From positions 1 through 21,436 of the IMG/VR virus record IMGVR_UViG_3300025872_000364: DNA of 21,436 bases. One strand, written 5' to 3'. Position 1 is the stretch's first letter. Every line of letters begins with the position of its first letter. The notes beneath the pieces were generated by a model, which saw nothing but the letters and a program-made list of their open reading frames with translations, did no database searches and was not told where the DNA came from. The DNA is from a virus. Below are positions 1-9,827 of this stretch, piece after piece. Made by a program: the position numbers and the translations under genes.

Positions 1-3000
1 AATAACTTAATACAACATCTTTCAAGACTTTATTTGTAAGTCCATCAATTACGATTAGATTGGGTGGAGTGTTATAATTTTTACCAAAAGAACTTATTCC
101 AATATAATCAAATGTTGACAAAGATTCAAGTTGCAAAATACTTGGGAATCTAGCTGTTGGTCTAACACTGTAATCGGAAGAATAATCAAAGCCAATGTCT
201 TGTAAAGTCACTGATGTAACTTTACCGATATTATTTGAATCGGGTATTAAATACGCATTTTCACCACTTTCTGATATTATGGAACTAATCCCAGGTAAAG
301 TTGAGTATCCATTTCCTTTATTTAAAATTGTTATTTCTTTAATTGGTCCAGTAGGATTATGACTATCAGTGTAGTATTCAATACCATTATTATATGATAC
401 AACTTCTGGATTTTTTAAAATATTATATTTAAATGTAGATGGAGAAATTTCAGAAATTGTATAAGTACCATTATATTCACTTTCATTAATTGATATCTTA
501 TTATTTGATACAACCTCAGAATCTAAAATAATATCTTTTTTGATTTGTTGATTCAGATCAAGATTAATTGGAACTAAGTTGTAATATAATTCAGAAGGAA
601 CTTTATCGTTTAACTTTAATGTCAATTTTGCAGTTGAATCTATACCAACTAATCCTGATTTTTGAAGTTCAAAAGTAATTGTTAGTTCGGTGGTGTCAAA
701 TTCTTCAGAAAGTGTAGAATCCTTAAATAGTTTTAATTCAAAAGCCGGATATGAAACTGAGTTTCTAACAAAGGATAAAGAAGAATCAGAAAGATCAAAA
801 TTAACAATATAATTTCTTATCAAATTGACAGGTGGATTTATTGGCGAAATAACACCAGGAGTAGAAGAGAAAATAGTAATATTTTCTGTAGTTAGATTTG
901 TTGAGTTGTAGTAACTATTGGCTAATTGAATTTTGTCCGGATCAATTACAATAACATAATACATTCCATTATTAACTAATCCAGAAGCCGGAGTTACTGC
1001 AGTATATAAAACTTTTTGTCCATTATAAAATCCATGTTTGTTGATAGTAATAATACTATTTGAAGTATCAATTGAACTGAATGATCTTGGATTAATTATT
1101 ATCCTGCGATTATAATCATCATACTTAACAATAATTGAGGTTTCTATACCAGATTTAACGTTTATTGTAACCGAATCAAGTAGAGATAGACCATGAGTTT
1201 GTGCAGTAGACACTGTAACTATATTTTTAGTTACCTTTGTACTTAAAAGATTGGAATAATTTGTTTTAAAACTATGAATTTGCCCGGTTCCTACTGAAGT
1301 AATATAAAGTATTTCTGATACAGTAGAACCAATACCAACAAATGTTCCAGTTGATCCAATACCAACTTTAGATGTTGATATTCCAATTAAATCATTTGAA
1401 ATTTTTGCAACATAAACTATAGAATTATTTGAAAGTTGGAAACTATTAATGCCATCTGTGGAGACAGAAATAGGAGTTCCGCCATTTGAAAAATATGTTA
1501 AAGAATCTCCAGTATTTAAATCGTGATTTTCAAAATATATTGATCTAGTTGGAATTACTAATTCAGTAATTCCTGCACCTGGATTTGAAAAATAAAGCGT
1601 ACTTCCAATTCCAATTCCCGATAGTGTACCCAATCCTACTGATTCAGTTGGGTTAAAATAAATTTCTCTGTTAATATTAAAGTTATATGATGTCGATATT
1701 CCAAAATTTAAAGTAATTTTTCTTGGTTTTTCTGTTATTATAGTTCCAGATGAATATGATGTTAATCCTATGGTTCCATTAAAATTACGTAAAACTCTTA
1801 TTCTTGATGATTTTGAATCTACATTTAATACTTTAACCTGTTCTTGTCCAAATTGATAAATGTCATTTTCTCTAATTTCTGGGTGATTTAGATTACCAGA
1901 AACATTAAAATAGGTTACAATTCCTGTATACTGCGCAGACCCAACTCCACTAGTTAAAGTTAAGAAATTTTGTAATACCTTTATATTCCCAGATTTTCTA
2001 TAATCATATTTACCGGTGATGTTTACAAGATCATTATTTGATAATCCATGAGGAGTTGTTGTAAATCCAATAAATTCTTGATTATATGGATAGAAAATTA
2101 CATCATTATAAGAAGAAGATGCGACACTAATTTGAGTTACTTCTTTGCCTTTTATTTTTGTGACTTTTGCCTTTGTATTAGAATACGAAAAATCATCAGT
2201 AAATTTTAAAACATCATTAACTTTATAATCATTTCCTCCAGTTATTATTCCTACATTGTACACGTTACCAGAGGTAACACTATTAACGATAGATTTTTGT
2301 TGTTTGATTGTATTCGGATTGACTAAGTAATCGTAATCTTTTAGATTATAAGGAGTGATATTTCTCCTCCAGTCAGTCTGATTTATATCAATAAAATCTT
2401 GGTTTGATGAAGGTTTAAAATTAAACTCTATTAATTTAAACTTATATGTTGGTCCTACAGCGTATGGGAAAACTGGATTTTTGAATCTAACTTCACTATT
2501 ATCAATAGTAGTAAAGTAAGCATATACTCCATATGGATATTCTGGAGTTATACAAAATCTTCCATTATGCTCATCTAGATCTCCGTCTGCATTGTATACA
2601 TAATCTTCAATGAAAAATCCTTGAGGATACAGAGAAAGAGATGGTCTATCGATTCTTGAATTAAGTTCTGGATCAATTTTGTAACTAGATGATAATAATT
2701 TTACAGAACCACCAGTTTTTGAAGAATATCCATAAGGACCATATATTGGACTACCATCATAAGCCCAACCTAAAATTGGAGAATGTGCAGTTGATGTCAG
2801 TTCATTATTGTTGATAAATTGTAAATCTGAGGTATAATTAATTTCACCATCTACAAAACTAGTTGCTTGAGCAAGTTTTCGTAACTGCTTAGGAGCATAT
2901 GCGTGTGTGTATTGTAATCCAAATGACGGATTTAATCCCGTTGTTAGTACGCCATCATCATTCGGTAGTTGTGAGTTTAATCTCAACCTCTCAACCAAAT

Positions 3001-6000
3001 TTATTTTCCAAGGTTTAATCTGAGCCTCAAATTTTGCCCCGCTTCCACCAGAAGTTATATTGATGAAAGTATTTGAATTATCATAACCAGCTCCACCATA
3101 AATTACATCTACTTTTATTAATGTTCCATTCGAAAAAACAGGAGCTAATACTGCGCCAGATCCAGAACCAATGATCTCAATATTTGGTGCTGAAATATAT
3201 CCACTTCCTGAACTTTGTACCAAGACTTCTACAATCTTTCCATCAAAAATAACAGGTTTAACTTGAATTCCTGATCCAGAATTTAACTGAAATAGAGGTT
3301 GCCTATTATAGTTAAGAATATCTTCAGAACCATAGTTATTTCCACCAGATTCTATACATACTGACTGAATTTTACCTCTGAATACTGGTCTAATTGCGGC
3401 ATTAAAATTTTGTCCAGTTAAAGTAGATATTCCAATTCTTCCATTTATAATAACTTCAATTTCCGGATAATTAAACTTATGGAGACCTGATCCAGTTGAT
3501 GTTAAGTTTATATATTGATTTGTATCATAATAGAAAGAAGTTGTAATTCCTAGAGAAGAAATACCAATCTGAGACAATCTAAATTGATTGTCATTTATTT
3601 TTGTTATATAATAAGAAGACTCCGAAGTTAAACCGCTAATTGGAGTTTCTGTTGGATGATACGTTACAATTTCTCCACTCAAATATCCATGATTTTCGAT
3701 ACTAATAATATTAGAAGAAGTATTAATTCCAGTTGGATTTGCAATTGATAATTTATTTTGATAATTTTCTCCAGAATTTTCAATACTAATAGAACTTATT
3801 TTTTTCTTTTTATTCCTCGATTTGAATAAATGATTTCCCACACCAAATGATGTTAGGTTTATGGTATTAATACCAATGACTGCATCATCAAAAGACGGAT
3901 ATAATTTTATTGTTTTTCCATCCTGAACGGAAATAAAATATGAAGAATTTGAAACCAATCCTCCGATTGGTGTTTGTTCTTCCGATGAATAGATAACTTC
4001 TTCAATATCTCTAAACTTATGATAAGTTGAAAAACCAATAGTATTAATTGGACTGAGATTTACGAAACCAGTAGAACCTTGAGAATTAAAATTAACTTGA
4101 TGATCAAAACTTACTAGATTTGCTCTTGCTTTTGCTTGAGATCCATTTCCACCTTTGATTACTATCAAAGGATCCTCCAAATAATCAAATCCAGGGTCTA
4201 GAATGTCTATTCGTTCAAGACTACCAATTACTGAACAATATGCAGTTACACCAGAACCAATTGGATCAATGACAGTTAACTCTGGTGGATTAATAATATC
4301 ATAACCAGATCCAGAAGAAGTTGGGATGATCTTTTGGATTGGGCCATAATAAACATTATCTTTAGACTTGTAATTTAAGAGTTCAACTCCATTAATAAAA
4401 ATTCCAATTAATCCGGGTTCAGTTTCATATACATTTCCATCATTCTCTGGAACTGAAATTCTTCTAATTAACTTTTGAGATTCTAAAGTTTGACTTGTTA
4501 GATCTGTGTAAGTAAATTCTGAGAGTTCAAATTTAACATTTGTTACTGTGGTTGATGCTATCGAAACAAAATTATCAGTAAAAATATTGTTTCTACTTCT
4601 TGATAGTTTTACTTCAGTGTCACTAATCTTTTTGATGAAGTATATTCCAGTAGAAATTCCCAAATTATTATTTGGAGTTGGTCGATAAACAATAGAATCT
4701 CCGGTATATAAACCATGATTACCTATTTGTAAAATAGTTCCTTTTGTTGCATCAGTTTCATCTTCTGGAGTAAATGTACCACTAAAAGTTATTGAACGAT
4801 CTCTTATATCTAATGGACTATCTTGATATGAAGGTAGCGATGGAGAAGCTACATATAAACTAGAATCTTCTTTAGAATAATAAATATTTTGAATATTCGA
4901 TGTATATTTGTTTACTTCTGGGTAGTTTGGAGAATTAACCTTTAATAAATTTTTTCTTACAGTATAAGAAAGACTTTCATTTAATAAAGATTGCTCTGAA
5001 CCAAACTGAACAATGAATGATCTTGAATTTTCAAATGAAGTAACTGATCCAGTTTGTTCGACTCCGCTTGAAGGAATAAGAGTTACCGAATCTCCAACTT
5101 TTATTAGATGATCATCAACTGTGTTAATTGCATAAGAACCATCTGAAGTATCTAAAAGTTCAACAGATTTGACTTCGTATTTTGTTGAAAGATTGAAAAA
5201 CCAATCATTTGATTTATAATCCTTTAAATCTATTCCTAATGTTTTAATTTTTATAGTATCTCCTTTAGAATAGAATCTTGTATTATTTGGTATATTCAAT
5301 TCGGAGAGAACACCAAGAATTCTTACTTTTATTCTTTCTGTTGTATCAGCATTTTGATCTCTGTAATCACCATATGCAAAAGCATTATATTTCATTTCCG
5401 TTTTTAATGGAATATCCTGATCGATTCCAGAACAATTTAAAAACTGATTTAGTGTCTTAGATCTATAATTAATCTTTAAAGTTGTTCCATTTTCCAAATT
5501 AACAACTAAATTTCCACTACTAGGAAATGAAACTGTAGAATCAACATCGAGAGTATTTGATCCAGATATTGCAGAAGTAACTAATCTAGTCTTTGGATGA
5601 ATAGAAAATTTACCATAAACAGTACCACTGGGTAAAATATCTTTATTATAATCAGCATCTAAACTTATTACATAATAATCTTTTTGATTTCTTCTGATTT
5701 TTTCTATTTTTGTTATGGTTCCTTGTGCACTATTTAAAAATCCATCTCCATCTTGTTTAAAAGTTAAATTAACAAGATTTTCTGGATTTCCCTCTATTTT
5801 TTCTACAACTAGATCAGAAGTAATTCTATATTGTGCATTGGATGGTTCTATTAAGTAATCTCTTGGTCTAATTATTTCCACATTTTTCCCATACAAGGCA
5901 CCAAAAAGAATCTTAAAAGAATTATCAGTTCCTTTTGATGAATAAAAATCAATAGTTTGTTTAATAAAAAGTCTTTGGTTCAAATCCGAATATAACTTTC

Positions 6001-6535
6001 TATCTTCAAAACCAGGAGTTACTTGTTTCTTTACTTTATATAAAAATTGCTTGAGAAAAAGAATACTTAAATTTATAACTTTTGTTGGATTCCCATCTGA
6101 ATCTAATGCATAGTGCTGCTGAGACTCAGAATCAACAAATGAAAGTTCATCATTGGAATAATATGTAGTAATTCCACTAAAACCACGAACACATCCCTCA
6201 AATGAAGTAGATGTTTTTGAAGTATATGTTATGATTTCAGAATCAATTAGAAGAAGACCATATGATTCTGGAAATCCCGCAGTGGATTTTACTGAAATGC
6301 TAGAATCAAAAAAAGTTATATCCGAAGTCAGTGTAGTAGAATCTATTAAGTTTGTTAGGTTATCAACGTTGATATATTGATCAATATTCTGAAGTATATC
6401 ACTTACTCCACCTTGACTTTCCAGTGAAGTGTAATATTGTGTTAAAAATTCAGAAGCGAGAGGAAACTCTTCTATTACATATTGAGGGAATTGATTTTCA
6501 ACAATTGAACTAACTTTGATTCTGGTTTCTTTCAT
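1..6535 (-). CDS. Giant virion structural protein with YHYH-type module (3' end outside window)
   Basis: The frame is open from the ATG at 6535 to the window edge, so at least 2178 residues are present and the C-terminus is missing. The start lies 4 bases after the gp6 stop. Residues near 1256-1270 read GWAYDGSPIYGPYGY, followed near 1315-1340 by DLDEHNGRFCITPEYP. Both are typical of the YHYH protein family, although the YHYH tetrad itself is not visible. Two internal repeat types recur. Glycine-rich beta units of the GSGY...PP...GSGA kind lie near 740-805, 1060-1170 and 2067-2165. HG..(T/S)G(D/E).(V/L).Y units lie near 603, 947, 1665 and 1832. Position after gp25 and gp6 suggests a baseplate or tail-fibre component, perhaps taking the place of T4 gp7. 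That role is inference; the virion assignment is fairly firm. Confidence 0.82.
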   Translation of the reverse strand, partial: MKETRIKVSSIVENQFPQYVIEEFPLASEFLTQYYTSLESQGGVSDILQNIDQYINVDNLTNLIDSTTLTSDITFFDSSISVKSTAGFPESYGLLLIDSEIITYTSKTSTSFEGCVRGFSGITTYYSNDELSFVDSESQQHYALDSDGNPTKVINLSILFLKQFLYKVKKQVTPGFEDRKLYSDLNQRLFIKQTIDFYSSKGTDNSFKILFGALYGKNVEIIRPRDYLIEPSNAQYRITSDLVVEKIEGNPENLVNLTFKQDGDGFLNSAQGTITKIEKIRRNQKDYYVISLDADYNKDILPSGTVYGKFSIHPKTRLVTSAISGSNTLDVDSTVSFPSSGNLVVNLENGTTLKINYRSKTLNQFLNCSGIDQDIPLKTEMKYNAFAYGDYRDQNADTTERIKVRILGVLSELNIPNNTRFYSKGDTIKIKTLGIDLKDYKSNDWFFNLSTKYEVKSVELLDTSDGSYAINTVDDHLIKVGDSVTLIPSSGVEQTGSVTSFENSRSFIVQFGSEQSLLNESLSYTVRKNLLKVNSPNYPEVNKYTSNIQNIYYSKEDSSLYVASPSLPSYQDSPLDIRDRSITFSGTFTPEDETDATKGTILQIGNHGLYTGDSIVYRPTPNNNLGISTGIYFIKKISDTEVKLSRSRNNIFTDNFVSIASTTVTNVKFELSEFTYTDLTSQTLESQKLIRRISVPENDGNVYETEPGLIGIFINGVELLNYKSKDNVYYGPIQKIIPTSSGSGYDIINPPELTVIDPIGSGVTAYCSVIGSLERIDILDPGFDYLEDPLIVIKGGNGSQAKARANLVSFDHQVNFNSQGSTGFVNLSPINTIGFSTYHKFRDIEEVIYSSEEQTPIGGLVSNSSYFISVQDGKTIKLYPSFDDAVIGINTINLTSFGVGNHLFKSRNKKKKISSISIENSGENYQNKLSIANPTGINTSSNIISIENHGYLSGEIVTYHPTETPISGLTSESSYYITKINDNQFRLSQIGISSLGITTSFYYDTNQYINLTSTGSGLHKFNYPEIEVIINGRIGISTLTGQNFNAAIRPVFRGKIQSVCIESGGNNYGSEDILNYNRQPLFQLNSGSGIQVKPVIFDGKIVEVLVQSSGSGYISAPNIEIIGSGSGAVLAPVFSNGTLIKVDVIYGGAGYDNSNTFINITSGGSGAKFEAQIKPWKINLVERLRLNSQLPNDDGVLTTGLNPSFGLQYTHAYAPKQLRKLAQATSFVDGEINYTSDLQFINNNELTSTAHSPILGWAYDGSPIYGPYGYSSKTGGSVKLLSSSYKIDPELNSRIDRPSLSLYPQGFFIEDYVYNADGDLDEHNGRFCITPEYPYGVYAYFTTIDNSEVRFKNPVFPYAVGPTYKFKLIEFNFKPSSNQDFIDINQTDWRRNITPYNLKDYDYLVNPNTIKQQKSIVNSVTSGNVYNVGIITGGNDYKVNDVLKFTDDFSYSNTKAKVTKIKGKEVTQISVASSSYNDVIFYPYNQEFIGFTTTPHGLSNNDLVNITGKYDYRKSGNIKVLQNFLTLTSGVGSAQYTGIVTYFNVSGNLNHPEIRENDIYQFGQEQVKVLNVDSKSSRIRVLRNFNGTIGLTSYSSGTIITEKPRKITLNFGISTSYNFNINREIYFNPTESVGLGTLSGIGIGSTLYFSNPGAGITELVIPTRSIYFENHDLNTGDSLTYFSNGGTPISVSTDGINSFQLSNNSIVYVAKISNDLIGISTSKVGIGSTGTFVGIGSTVSEILYITSVGTGQIHSFKTNYSNLLSTKVTKNIVTVSTAQTHGLSLLDSVTINVKSGIETSIIVKYDDYNRRIIINPRSFSSIDTSNSIITINKHGFYNGQKVLYTAVTPASGLVNNGMYYVIVIDPDKIQLANSYYNSTNLTTENITIFSSTPGVISPINPPVNLIRNYIVNFDLSDSSLSFVRNSVSYPAFELKLFKDSTLSEEFDTTELTITFELQKSGLVGIDSTAKLTLKLNDKVPSELYYNLVPINLDLNQQIKKDIILDSEVVSNNKISINESEYNGTYTISEISPSTFKYNILKNPEVVSYNNGIEYYTDSHNPTGPIKEITILNKGNGYSTLPGISSIISESGENAYLIPDSNNIGKVTSVTLQDIGFDYSSDYSVRPTARFPSILQLESLSTFDYIGISSFGKNYNTPPNLIVIDGLTNKVLKDVVLSY

Positions 6536-6539
6536 TTGA

Positions 6540-8450
6540 TTATATTCTTACGAGATCTCCGTTGTTATAACTTGATGTAAATTTATATGTGGAACCAGAA
6601 ATATCTGCTCCAGAAGAAATTTCATCAGATAACATATTTAATGTACTATTATTAATATCTAGTTGCAAATATAAATCCTGCAATCCGATCACATCATTTG
6701 ATTTTGGAATTGCTGAAATCTGAATAATTGGTTGTGCAAATGAAGTTTTAGTTGTAGAAGTTATGTTTACCGGATATAAAATAATCTCTCCTTTTGCGTA
6801 ATTAATTTTTCCTGCATCTTTTTTAATAATTACAGGATTTGTTGGGGATTGGAGTCTAAAGAATGATATTGTTCCGGTGATGCCATCTGAATTTGGAAAA
6901 TCTGCAAGATACAATGTTCCAGTTGTCCCCGCAATAGTAAATCCAGAAGATTTGATATTATATCCATTTGATTTTTGAATAAAAAATTCATTACCAAAAC
7001 ATATTTCATAATCAGCAAACTTACTTGTTTCTGCTCTTAAATCTCTTCTGATTTTAATTTTTGTAATGTTAGAAGTTATAGAATTATCAGAATCGTCAAT
7101 TATTTTCAAAAATTTACTATATTTAAAGCGAGCGCCATATCTATTCAATTCACTAGAGTCTGCATATCTCTGTATATTATTAAGAATAGTCGTTTTAATT
7201 TGATTTGGATCTAGAATATTATTTGAATTATAGTAGGCAACAGTATCTGATTCTACATAGAGATATTTAAGGTCAATAATTTCAGGAACTATTCCAGCGA
7301 CGGAGTATCTCCTCAAAGAATTTCTAATATTATCTTTAACTTGGTTTGATACAAATGGACCATTAACTGGTTTAATACTAATAAAAACTCTTCCATATTT
7401 TGGTGGACTTAAATCTTCTCCACCAAAAACAGAAATTGATTCTGCTTCAGGATAAATTGTAGGAATAATTGTTTCGTAGTCAGTAGCCGTTACTGCACGA
7501 TTTTGTGAAGAATATTTTCTGGGAGCATATTTCTTAATAGACTCTACTGATTCAATTTCTCTTCCATTTTGAGATGGAGAATTTGTTGTGATTAGTGAAA
7601 TGCCAGTAGTGACAACACGATTATTATTATCTACGATTCTTCCATTAAAATTAAATGCTGATACTCCATTTGCATCCTCTCCATTGGTTATAATGTAAGA
7701 AACTTCTATAAAGTTTTGATTGTCTAGTTTTTTTCCAAAAATACCATCACCAAAAATTAATTCATATCTTTGATCTTCTATTTCCTGAATGAAAAAGACT
7801 CTTGATTCTGAATCAATATCAAAAAGATTTTTTGATATTTTAAAAGTTTTTCTAATTGTACTTTGTTGATTATTTCTAACACTTACTTGAATTGAGTCAA
7901 TATCAATATTAGTATTATCTAAAATAAAACGTTGATTTGGATTATTTGAGTCTACCGTAAATGTATTAACTACAAAAGCGCCTTCATAAACATTTATATT
8001 TTCAAATAATGCAATATTATTTACAACTGGAACAGTAATATCTTGAGGAATCGTGAAAGTATAATTTTGATTTCCAAATACTGCAGAAGTTGTGCAAATA
8101 ATACCCTTTTTAAGAGTCAAAGTAATTGGATTTGTAGTAAATCCTGCAGTATCGACAAAGAATGTTATATTTGACTTTGCTGCTGAACGAGAACGTGGAA
8201 CATAACCAATATTTCTTGCAAGAGAAACAACATTTTCTCTTAGTGTTGCACTATCAATAAAAACCTCATTACTCACCATATTTGCATTATATGATGAGAT
8301 ATAGGTATTATACGCTAAAACATCTATTATAGTAGAAAGATTCGATCCTTCAAAATCATAATCAGTAAAATTCGAATTCGCTCTAAGATAATCACGAATT
8401 GAGAATTTAATTTGATCGAAATCTAAATTAGTAAAATTTACTAGTGACAT
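6540..8450 (-). CDS. 6: Baseplate wedge protein gp6
   Basis: The product has 636 residues, close to T4 gp6 (about 660). In T4, gp6 forms the inner ring of the baseplate and joins neighbouring wedges. The N-terminus (NFTNLDFDQIKFSIRDYLRA, then FTDYDFEGSNLSTIIDVLAYNT) is the pattern I know from gp6 of T4-like cyanophages. The central stretch KYAPRKYSSQNRAVTATDYE, near residue 310, is characteristic of gp6/gpJ-type baseplate proteins. The ATG directly follows the gp25 stop, with no spacer, so translation is probably coupled. The next gene starts 4 bases after this stop. No membrane segment or enzyme motif is seen, as expected for a structural subunit. The identification rests on recognition rather than on a search. 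Confidence 0.92.
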   Translation of the reverse strand: MSLVNFTNLDFDQIKFSIRDYLRANSNFTDYDFEGSNLSTIIDVLAYNTYISSYNANMVSNEVFIDSATLRENVVSLARNIGYVPRSRSAAKSNITFFVDTAGFTTNPITLTLKKGIICTTSAVFGNQNYTFTIPQDITVPVVNNIALFENINVYEGAFVVNTFTVDSNNPNQRFILDNTNIDIDSIQVSVRNNQQSTIRKTFKISKNLFDIDSESRVFFIQEIEDQRYELIFGDGIFGKKLDNQNFIEVSYIITNGEDANGVSAFNFNGRIVDNNNRVVTTGISLITTNSPSQNGREIESVESIKKYAPRKYSSQNRAVTATDYETIIPTIYPEAESISVFGGEDLSPPKYGRVFISIKPVNGPFVSNQVKDNIRNSLRRYSVAGIVPEIIDLKYLYVESDTVAYYNSNNILDPNQIKTTILNNIQRYADSSELNRYGARFKYSKFLKIIDDSDNSITSNITKIKIRRDLRAETSKFADYEICFGNEFFIQKSNGYNIKSSGFTIAGTTGTLYLADFPNSDGITGTISFFRLQSPTNPVIIKKDAGKINYAKGEIILYPVNITSTTKTSFAQPIIQISAIPKSNDVIGLQDLYLQLDINNSTLNMLSDEISSGADISGSTYKFTSSYNNGDLVRI

Positions 8451-8852
8451 TTATCGTGTTGGATGAAGTGCAAATGATAATTGTTGTGGAAGAACGTCGA
8501 TTCCAACAATACGGTAGTTAATCGTCACATAAAAATCATTATCATCAAAATTCGGTACGACAGTTACCTCAATTAATTCTACTCTAGGTTCATAATTTAA
8601 AATTGTATTTTCAATTTCATCCTTTATGATGGATGCAGAAATATCATCAATATTTTCAAAAAGAGCACGACTTATCCCTGATCCTAGATTTTCATTAAAA
8701 AATCTTTCTCCAGGATAGGTAAGTACTAAATTCCTTATAGAACGAGCAATTGCGGTTTCATTTTTAAGAACAATTAAATCATAATTAATAGGATTTACTT
8801 GAAAAGACATACTTATATCTTTAAATCCTTTACTTACCCGTTCTACAGGCAT
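8451..8852 (-). CDS. 25: Baseplate wedge protein gp25
   Basis: The product has 133 residues, the same size as T4 gp25 (132). The segment ARSIRNLVLTYPGERFF, then GSGISRALFEN, near residues 36-67 is the signature of the GPW/gp25 family. These proteins sit at the baseplate-sheath junction and start sheath polymerisation. The gene is leftward and its stop abuts the gp6 ATG, the order commonly seen in T4-like cyanophages. A T4-type late promoter candidate (AATAAATA on the minus strand at 8874-8881) lies about 20 bases upstream, which suits a late structural gene. The Shine-Dalgarno is not obvious. Confidence 0.93.
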   Translation of the reverse strand: MPVERVSKGFKDISMSFQVNPINYDLIVLKNETAIARSIRNLVLTYPGERFFNENLGSGISRALFENIDDISASIIKDEIENTILNYEPRVELIEVTVVPNFDDNDFYVTINYRIVGIDVLPQQLSFALHPTR

Positions 8853-8873
8853 AAAAAAATATAAAAACTGTAT

Positions 8874-8881
8874 TATTTATT
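8874..8881 (-). promoter_or_regulatory. T4-type late promoter candidate before gp25
   Basis: The minus strand reads AATAAATA, matching the T4 late consensus NATAAATA, 22 bases upstream of the gp25 start. It overlaps the end of the preceding small gene. This short match can occur by chance in AT-rich DNA; its placement is the supporting point. Confidence 0.5.
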
Positions 8882-9134
8882 CGGTTTTTTTGGATTCGTA
8901 AAGAGGTTCTGTTCCATATTCCCAATCATCATAATCCTCATCATTGCGAATTTTGGAATGAATTTCATTTTGAATTTTAAAATCATGTTTTTTTGGTGTT
9001 AGATCATCATTTGAGATCTCACGAAGCATTTTTTGTCTCAAAATTTTCTCTTCCCAACCATATTCTGAGGACAAATATTGTGTACCCCATTCATTTTTCA
9101 TAAAATCTTCGTTTTTATCAACTTTTTTAGTCAT
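8877..9134 (-). CDS. Small acidic hypothetical protein, 85 aa
   Basis: I do not recognise this protein. It is rich in charged residues (many K, E and D) and has no hydrophobic segment. It contains a tryptophan/tyrosine-rich stretch (NEWGTQYLSSEYGWEEKIL, residues 14-32) and ends acidic (DEDYDDWEYGTEPLYE). The ATG has a good Shine-Dalgarno (AGGAG, about 7 bases upstream), unlike genes in the right half of the window. It lies between an unknown 152-aa gene and gp25, so it may be a small late protein. The RBS partly overlaps a small hairpin at 9144-9160. Confidence 0.75.
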   Translation of the reverse strand: MTKKVDKNEDFMKNEWGTQYLSSEYGWEEKILRQKMLREISNDDLTPKKHDFKIQNEIHSKIRNDEDYDDWEYGTEPLYESKKTE

Positions 9135-9140
9135 TTTTTT

Positions 9141-9160
9141 CTCCTGATTTATAAAATCAG
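9141..9160 (-). promoter_or_regulatory. RBS overlapped by a 7-bp hairpin
   Basis: On the minus strand CTGATTT, a 3-base loop and AAATCAG form a perfect 7-bp stem (9144-9160). The Shine-Dalgarno AGGAG begins in its 3' arm. The stem also holds TATAAATC, one mismatch from the T4 late promoter. It could be a weak RBS occluder, a near-consensus promoter, or chance. Confidence 0.3.
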
Positions 9161-9177
9161 AACTTTTTACGGGGTTT

Positions 9178-9636
9178 CTATCCCGTTTTGACTATATCAT
9201 AGTCATTTTGAAGAATTTCTTTAAGATACTCATCATCCCATAGGTCATAATATAAAGTTTTTGCTAAATTTTCACGAAATTTACGTAATTTTTCAGTTGG
9301 TTGCGCTAAAATTAAATTGTACTTACCATTATTTGTTTGAATTCCATTGATATAGGTATCATAAGATCCACAATCTTCAAAAAATTTCCATTTTTCATAT
9401 TTTTGATTATAAAAATCAACCCAAAATTGAACGGAACTCAAATCAAAATAGTCTTCAACTATAAAAATGATAACCTGATACCCATCTATTGGATTAATGT
9501 CCTCAACGGAGCACTCTACAATCTTAAATTTTGCATTTGATGCAAAAGGACAGATTGCAAATCCATTCAATTCTTTTCTTAGTTTTGATACTTCCTTAAT
9601 CCAATTTAAAATGTGAAGTTCTTTTTCTGAAAACAT
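9178..9636 (-). CDS. Conserved-looking phage hypothetical protein, 152 aa
   Basis: Function unknown. From the ATG at 9636 the product is 152 residues. A longer frame starts at a GTG at 9666 and adds ten residues, but that GTG lies inside a terminator hairpin, so I prefer the ATG. The N-terminal part reads MFSEKELHILNWIKEV, then ELNGFAICPFAS. The ICPFA pattern loosely resembles DUF1415 proteins, but the remainder does not let me claim membership. The middle has alternating hydrophobic strands (VIIFIVEDY), and aromatic residues are frequent. There is no convincing Shine-Dalgarno: a T run from the terminator abuts the ATG. Confidence 0.75.
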   Translation of the reverse strand: MFSEKELHILNWIKEVSKLRKELNGFAICPFASNAKFKIVECSVEDINPIDGYQVIIFIVEDYFDLSSVQFWVDFYNQKYEKWKFFEDCGSYDTYINGIQTNNGKYNLILAQPTEKLRKFRENLAKTLYYDLWDDEYLKEILQNDYDIVKTG

Positions 9637-9669
9637 AAAAAAAGAGTGCTTATTGTATTTAAGCACTCT
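9637..9669 (-). terminator. Rho-independent terminator abutting a start codon
   Basis: On the minus strand AGAGTGCTTA, a 7-base loop and TAAGCACTCT form a perfect 10-bp stem, followed at once by a T tract (A run at 9637-9643 on plus). It ends the glycosyltransferase/46-aa unit, whose last stop is at 9675. The T tract touches the ATG at 9636, so it may also act as an attenuator for the next gene. Confidence 0.85.
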
Positions 9670-9674
9670 GAAAA

Positions 9675-9815
9675 TTATTTACCTTGACCTCTATATTTTT
9701 TCTTACGTCCATTGCGAGAAGTTGCACTCAGTAATGTGCGAGGAGAACGTCCTTGCCGAGTCTTCTTAGGCGCTCCGGGTTCAAAGAGAGTCTTATTGCC
9801 ACCACCTTTTGCCAT
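9675..9815 (-). CDS. Small basic protein, 46 aa
   Basis: The product has 46 residues, begins MAKGGGNKTLFEPGAPKK and ends SRNGRKKKYRGQGK. Lysine, arginine and glycine dominate, so nucleic-acid binding is possible but unproven. I recall very similar small proteins in T4-like cyanophages, without an assigned function. The ATG has a strong Shine-Dalgarno (GGAGG, 6 bases upstream), starting just after the stop of the glycosyltransferase-like gene, so the two form an operon. A strong terminator follows. Confidence 0.85.
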   Translation of the reverse strand: MAKGGGNKTLFEPGAPKKTRQGRSPRTLLSATSRNGRKKKYRGQGK

Positions 9816-9827
9816 AAATTACCTCCA

